Made by a program: the position numbers and the translations under genes. 64,000 nt of DNA from positions 186,001 through 250,000 of the forward strand of contig NC_085921.1 of assembly GCF_035222485.1 (NCBI RefSeq), in the 5' to 3' direction. Position 1 is the stretch's first letter. Every line of letters starts with the position of its first letter. Below are positions 58,870 through 64,000 of this stretch, piece by piece. This DNA comes from Podospora pseudoanserina. Taxonomy: Eukaryota > Ascomycota > Sordariomycetes > Sordariales > Podosporaceae. Under the pieces are notes generated by a model. It was given only the letters and a program-made list of their open reading frames with translations. It had not been told where the DNA came from and did not search any database.

Positions 58870-59273
58870 TGTCACGGTTCTGGAAGACAGTGGGGCCACG
58901 AGGGACCAATCAAGACTGGACCGCGCCGTCGAGCGGGGCTCACGGTCCAGAAGGGCAACGGACCAATAAGATGGGGACCGGGGACCGCGGTGGGGCTTAC
59001 GGTCCACGGTCCGGCATCGGCCAATCAGGAGCGGACCGAGGACCGTCTATAAGTTAACGGTCCACGGTCCACGGGTCTATATATACGGAGGAACTGGCCG
59101 GCGTAGATAGACAGTTCCGTAGTATGCAATATAAGTCACAATCATTGGTATTCAGACTATTGTGATAGAGACAAGCCATTATTGTACACTATTTAGCTAT
59201 ACCGGACCAAGATTGTTCAGAAGTGCCTTCAACCAGTATCCCTTTCAGAGGTTCTGGATAGGGGTTCGTCACA
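58870..59273 (+). repeat. 3' LTR of gypsy B
   Basis: 404 bp, TGTCACGG...CGTCACA, followed by the CGCGC duplication. It differs from the 5' LTR by transitions only. Confidence 0.95.
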
Positions 59274-60689
59274 CGCGCCCCCTGTTGGCAAGCTCTAGGC
59301 ACATAACTTCGTCAAACGCCAGCTACAGCTCCGTACGCGTTTTACGCGTAGATACGACTACCAGAGGGCTAAATGCGAGGATCCGAAGGTCATTACCGAG
59401 TGGTTTACGCTCGTACGGAACACCAAGGCCAAGTACGGTATTATAGATAACGATATCTACAACTTCGACGAGACTGGGTTTATAATGGGTATTATCTTCG
59501 CGGGCATAGTAGTTACGACCTCGGACGGCCTTAGTAAGGCGAAACTGGCCCAGCCTGGTAACCGCGAATAGGCAACGGTAATCCAGGAAGTCAATGCCCT
59601 CGGTTGGGCTATCCCTCTTTTCATCATCTTAGCCGCGCAGTACCACCTTGCCAACTAGTATACCGAGTGCAACCTACCGTCCACCTGGCGCATCGCAACC
59701 ACCGATAATAGCTGGATTACCAATCCGGTAGGCCTAGATTGGATCAAGCACTTCGATTACTATACGGCGCCCCGGATAAAGAGTAAATACCGGTTATTAA
59801 TCCTCGACGGCCACGAGAGCCACCACTCGACCGAATTCGAGCGCTACTGCCAGCAGAACAATATCATCACGCTCTGCATGCCTCCACATTCTTCACACTA
59901 TCTCCAACCACTCGATGTCGGCTGCTTTGGGCCATTGAAGTAGGCGTACGGCCGCCAGATCGAGGACTTGATACGTATGATATTAACCACGTAAGCAAGC
60001 TCGAGTTCCTCTGTGCCTTCCGCGAGGCCTTCTTCGCCTCTATAACGGAGAAGAATATACAGGGTAGCTTTGCGGGTGCTGGCCTTGTACCATACGATCC
60101 AAAGAAGGTACTTTCCAAGCTAGATATAAAGCTTCGTAAGCCAACACCCCCATCCTCAAGGCCGGGCACGGCACTCCCTTGGCTCTCCCAAACACCACAC
60201 AACCCTCGAGAAGCTACCTCACAGTCAGAGCTTATTAAAACTCGGATATCAAACCACCAGGGTAGCTCTCCAACATCTATGTTAGCTGCTATGGATCGAT
60301 TAGCTAAAGGTACGATGACTGTAATGCACGAGGTGGCTCTTCTACGTATGGAGCTCTCGGCACTGCGAAAGGCCAATGAGGCACTTAGTAAGAGACGGAG
60401 AGCCAAAAAAACACGTGTGAGGCTTGGAGGGTCACTTGCCGTACAAGAGGCACAGGATCTACTGGATCAGAAGGCTGTGGGCGAGCAGGTAATCCAGGAA
60501 AATTGACAAAGTGGTGGTGGTACAGGGGGGTCTCGTACGAAGACTCAGTGCTGTGGTATATGCGGCAAGCCTGGCCATAATGTGCGCACTTGCCAGGATG
60601 CTGAAGAAGCCTCAGATTCAGCTGCTTCTGATGTAATTATAGTCGGTTCCTAGTGTTGTGGTCTAGCAATTGAGGATAGCTGTTGTAGG

Positions 60690-60742
60690 GTGGTGGAGAC
60701 TGTACGACTCGCTTATATGTACGACTCGCTTATAATATACGT
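60690..60742 (-). repeat. Right terminal inverted repeat
   Basis: 53 bp, complement of the left one with one mismatch, ending ..ATATACGT at the TA target. Confidence 0.9.
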
Positions 60743-61149
60743 TATACGAAAACTATTAACTTAAATCTTATTAAGAAAAAATAAAATATACTTGAATGTA
60801 GATACGAATTTAATAGTTCTTAATAGCCGGCCTTTTAAGGCTAGGATTCTGTAACGTTTGGATTATAAAAGTTGTTTAATTTTCATAGTATAACAGAAAT
60901 CAATCAACCTAATTGATATTATATGGTATTTAATATACTAGAATTCAACTTGCTAATAAATTGTATCATTTTTTGTCATTTATTAGTCAATAATTTTGTA
61001 TTAGTATTATATTCTTTTAATATTAGCTTCATAATTCATTATATAACTTAACTTCCTTATATTATAAAACATTTTTATATATAGCTCCTTTGAGCGTTTA
61101 CAATACTATCATTCGGAGCTACTTTAGCCCCTCGTTACTTACCTTTAAT
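60743..61149. other. AT-rich repeat, related to 33.96-34.35 kb
   Basis: Shares the order of motifs GGATTATA..AAGTT.., TTTAGCCCCTCGTTACTT and TAATAAGTAAG with 33,990-34,290 (TTTAGTCCCTTATTACTTT, AATAATAGGTAAG). A degraded dispersed repeat without a name. Confidence 0.55.
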
Positions 61150-61440
61150 ATATTATTTTAGTAATAAGTAAGTGTCACAGCTTGATAGGTAAGTTCTGGG
61201 ACAAGGCAACAGTTATACCATACCAATTGATTTGTACGCTGAAGAAGAAAAAGAGAGGAAATTCCAACAGTGCCTGCAAAACATGGCGTTTTGACAGGGC
61301 AAAGCATTAACCATTTGCTCTCGCTCCCAGAGTCCCACATGCTCCACGTGGCCCGCACGTGCCCAGAGTCCAGTCCGTCAGTGTCAGTGTCAGTGTCAGC
61401 CCAGTGCCGTGAAAGTAAGGCATTAATTCTTGTTTTCTAC
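61150..61440. other. GC-richer islet in the AT-rich block
   Basis: About 290 bp of nearly normal composition with GTCAGT repeated about four times at 61,376-61,400 and CACGTGG/GCACGTGCC motifs. A 168-codon frame at 61270-61776 is open here and into AT-rich sequence but has no features. Not identified. Confidence 0.5.
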
Positions 61441-64000
61441 GTCACGTTCGGGTGTTTTTTTAAAATAATTATTCATGAATTTATAGTAAACAAAGTTATA
61501 ATTATATTGGTATATCTTACATATTTAAAGTTTATATTATCTTCTTTAGTTTTTGTTTTCATATTATCAATGTTATATTTCTTTTATATCAATTTAACAG
61601 TTTATAATTTTAACATGATTTCTTTGTATACTTCAAGGGTTTACAGTAATATTATTGTGGATTACTTGTGTTTGTTATTCAAGGTATCAATTTTACCTTT
61701 TAATTGTAAGTCAAGTTACTATTTCTTTTCTTTACATTGTATTGTAGTACGTTATTTCTTTAAACAAAATTATTAATTTCTACTTAATGTTAACTTCTTT
61801 GAGAAAATCAAAGTATTATACTAATTAATTTATTTTTGGCGATTTTTGTTTTCAAACTTTAACAGTAGAGTATAATTTTAATAATAAAAGACTAAACTTT
61901 CAAGAATATTCATTAATAACTAAATAACTTGATAATATGTTTGAATAAACTATTCATGAAAATTAAAAAATTTCAAAAGAACTTTAATTTCTTTTTTATG
62001 TGTAGGAAACTTCCCGTTATATTTTATATTAAATATATATAGGCTAACCCTTATTTGTAGGGATTGGATTTGGTAAGCTCCTATTGGTAGGAGACTTTTC
62101 AATAAAGGTTAAAGTAGAGAAACTTGAAGTTATAAAAGATCTACATATTAACATCCTGTTTAAAAAACCCTTATTTTCAACAGCTAACTACCTGTATTTT
62201 TTCATATTAATTTATACTATTCTAGTAGGATATATTTCCTCATTAATTTAAATAGAAATGTAAGTTTTACATTTTGTTTTAATTTTTTTATTGTTTTAAG
62301 ACATTTAAACCATATAATAGCACTGATGAAGTTTTTTTTAACTATTTGGTTGTCTCTACAAGCTGTTTTGAACTTTATTTACTTATTTAATTATTAACAT
62401 AAAATTCCATTATACTAAAGTAATTAATCCGAATTTTATTGAACGCCTTTTAAAGGCTAGGGCCCAAGAGGTTTGTGAGGGTTTACAGATGGCCTCTGAT
62501 AACACTTATCTTTTTAATAGTTAAAATTAAAGTTACTAGTTAGGTATTTTTAATCAACTTAAATACATTTATACCTATAAATAGGTCTCTTATTTGTAGG
62601 CTTAGTTAGTTACTATAAATATATTTTTACCTAATACTTCCTGGCAAGTATTTCTCTTTAATATATTCTTTTAAGTTCCACTTTCTTGAACCTATTATAG
62701 TATAATTTAAAAGATTGAGACTTAGCTGGTATTTGGGCTGTCGAGATAACTATTTTTTAAAGCGCGGGAAAGCTTTCATAATTGCCGAACCTGTTTAAGC
62801 AATCGGGACGTTGATTATAGTTATTTAATTGATAGTATATAATAGTAAGTGGTATGGTAAGCTTATCCTTTTAATATTAGTATACTTACGATCGCTAATG
62901 CAGTTATTAATTAAGTTATTAAGCGAAGAAGCAAAACGAGGATCTGGGTAAAAGAGTAGGAAGAAAGTAGGATTTAATAACCGAACTTCCGGCCGTATCT
63001 TTATTTATAGAATAAAGCAGTTAAAGTTTTTACATTAAATTATAGGACAGTAAAACAAGATATGCGAAGCTTTAATTACCCAGTTAATATTATTTATTTT
63101 AAGAGGTAACTATATAATAAATATATCGCTATATGGATCTATAAAATAATATAAAATAGTTATAAATATTAGAAAAAGCTAACGTAAGGAACCGTACGGA
63201 TTACATAAATTTCAGGGTTCACTATCCTTGTTTAATTTGACACTTCTATTAAAAGCTAGAGTAATATGAGTTTCAAATTATAAAGGTTATTTTGTTTTGA
63301 AAGTATTAAAAGAAAAGTATAGCATTTAATATATTATAGTATTCGCTACATTAAAATTTGTTTTCATAGCAAATAATAACTTTCATTTAAGATTTATTGA
63401 AGAGTAAAATCATATTAATGCAAAATTTCTTTAACATTAACTTAATGGCTCATTATGATAAAACATTTTTTATACGGCTTTTTATAAATAGTTTGCAGGA
63501 TGATTGCTTGGGGCTAGTTTACTCTTTAACTATTTTATAGTAAATGAAGCTACTGATTCCTTTTCTTACATTTTACCCCGGCGTTATGTTTCTTTTTTTG
63601 AAGGAATACACTTATTAATTCTGTTCTTTATAATATTTGTAATATTAAGATGAAACTTTAAGATTTTATAGGAATATCTTAGCATATAATGGTTGAATGT
63701 TAACTTATAATGCTACTCTTTTTGACATTTTTCAAGCATTATTTTAAATAAATTTAGATTTCCTTTATTGTTGAAATAAATCAAAATAGCATTAATCTCA
63801 GTTAGACAGAATAGATTTAAGTATTTCATTAATATTTTATCAATATATTAGCAAAGGGTAAACAGTCTATCTGTAAGGTTATATTGCAGTATTTATCTTT
63901 ATAGATACTATATTTCATCAAAAATATAATTAGGTTTGATTATTGGAATATATTGAAATGTATGTTATATTAAAAAACCATATTCTTTTATTTAGTAACT
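61441..64000. other. AT-rich block to the window end
   Basis: No gene. Contains palindrome copies at 62,056 and 62,595, an islet of higher GC at about 62,740-63,060 that I could not identify, and a stretch near 63,470-63,600 resembling 34,270-34,320. Confidence 0.6.

Larger units (their letters stand above)
51820..59273 (+). mobile_element. Ty3/gypsy chromovirus B, full length
   Basis: 7,454 bp with 404-bp LTRs and a 5-bp target duplication CGCGC (51,815-51,819 and 59,274-59,278). Order gag - protease - reverse transcriptase/RNase H - integrase - chromodomain, so Ty3/gypsy. The two LTRs differ at about sixteen positions, all transitions. It is inserted in the transposase gene in its own orientation. 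Coding parts are riddled with stops; the 3' 1.3 kb is nearly unmutated and holds an antisense ORF and a tRNA-like sequence. Confidence 0.95.
51522..60653 (+). pseudogene. Fot1/pogo transposase, interrupted and RIP-mutated
   Basis: Starts at the ATG at 51,522; the first 99 codons (psq/CENP-B helix-turn-helix: LSLRAAAKLYNVPAMTLSNR) run to 51,819, where the gypsy element is inserted. The frame continues after the duplication at 59,279. Catalytic acids of the DDE domain are all present: Asp in NFDETGF (59,467), in LILDGHESHH (59,806) and in QPLDVGCFG (59,914), a DD35D spacing. The gene is dead apart from the insertion: in-frame TAG at 59,296, 59,569, 59,656 and 59,941, a one-base frameshift near 59,980, and TGA at 60,504. 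All stops fit C:G to T:A changes. Downstream of the DDE domain it ends with a coiled coil (LRMELSALRKANEALSKRRR) and a CCHC zinc knuckle CGICGKPGHNVRTC before the stop at 60,651. Confidence 0.93.
51423..60742 (+). mobile_element. Fot1/pogo-type DNA transposon, split by gypsy B
   Basis: Flanked by TA on both sides (51,421-51,422 and 60,743-60,744), the target of Tc1/mariner-Fot1 elements. Terminal inverted repeats of 53 bp match at all but one position and contain two copies of ATAAGCGAGTCGTAC (first copy GAGCCGTAC on the left). Removing the 7,459-bp gypsy insertion and duplication leaves about 1.86 kb, the size of Fot1. It carries one transposase gene, now interrupted. Confidence 0.93.

Noticed and set aside
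59867-60406. 179-codon frame opposite the transposase
   Set aside because: Antisense shadow of the transposase; the plus strand reads the family motifs.
61270-61776. 168-codon frame partly in the GC-richer islet
   Set aside because: Its second half is F/I/Y/N-rich AT sequence and it has no feature of a protein; open by composition.
62740-63060. Possible degraded transposase in a GC-richer islet
   Set aside because: A phrase like SKTRIWVKE can be read, but no neighbouring motif supports a transposase family.
33641-64000. CRISPR array or bacterial operon
   Set aside because: No regularly spaced direct repeats with unique spacers, and introns show a eukaryotic genome.

Overview
The window is nuclear DNA of a filamentous ascomycete, most likely Sordariales and probably Chaetomiaceae. 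The reasons are short introns (54-94 bp) with GT..AG ends and CTAAC/CTGAC-type branch sites, a CBM1-GH6 cellobiohydrolase of the Chaetomiaceae type, a CCG-8/Opi1-type regulator, and a large AT-rich block whose repeats differ by C:G to T:A transitions, the mark of repeat-induced point mutation (RIP). Species was not determined.

Region 1 (1-33,640) is an ordinary gene-rich segment with 13 protein genes that I could model, most of them to splice junctions with matching phase. In order: a Moco-sulfurase-like class-V aminotransferase (+); a secreted DUF8021-type protein (-); AP-1 mu (-); the Opi1/CCG-8 regulator (+); a P/Q/S-rich protein of unknown function (-); a coiled-coil orphan (-); GH6 cellobiohydrolase (-); a phospholipase D-superfamily protein (-); a Dal5/Tna1-type MFS transporter (+); a bestrophin/UPF0187 anion channel-like protein (+); a zinc-finger-like protein (-); AP-2 mu (+); a GPI-anchored Crh-type GH16 (+); and a GH79 beta-glucuronidase (-), which makes 14 counting the weakly supported start of the orphan. 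They do not form one pathway. Two themes recur: vesicle traffic (both clathrin-adaptor mu chains, about 22 kb apart) and secreted or wall-bound glycoside hydrolases (GH6, GH16, GH79).

Region 2 (about 33,640 to the end) is an AT-rich, gene-free block of degraded repeats. It holds: a pair of 591-bp LTR-like elements in inverted orientation whose 5-bp flanks are swapped between copies; reverse-oriented LTRs at 38.75-39.95 kb; an old, heavily mutated Ty3/gypsy element (41,879-48,728) with a nested solo LTR; and a Fot1/pogo-type DNA transposon (51,423-60,742, perfect TA target duplication, 53-bp terminal repeats) split by a Ty3/gypsy chromovirus (51,820-59,273, 5-bp target duplication CGCGC, 404-bp LTRs). 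This chromovirus carries, between pol and the 3' LTR and on the opposite strand, a tRNA-like sequence and an intact 155-codon coiled-coil ORF. Both regions are also recognisable in the older copy.

The most interesting items are the antisense ORF plus tRNA-like module in the gypsy family, the inversion recorded by the swapped target duplications, a dispersed 30-bp palindrome within the AT-rich block, and the uneven RIP damage within one retroelement.
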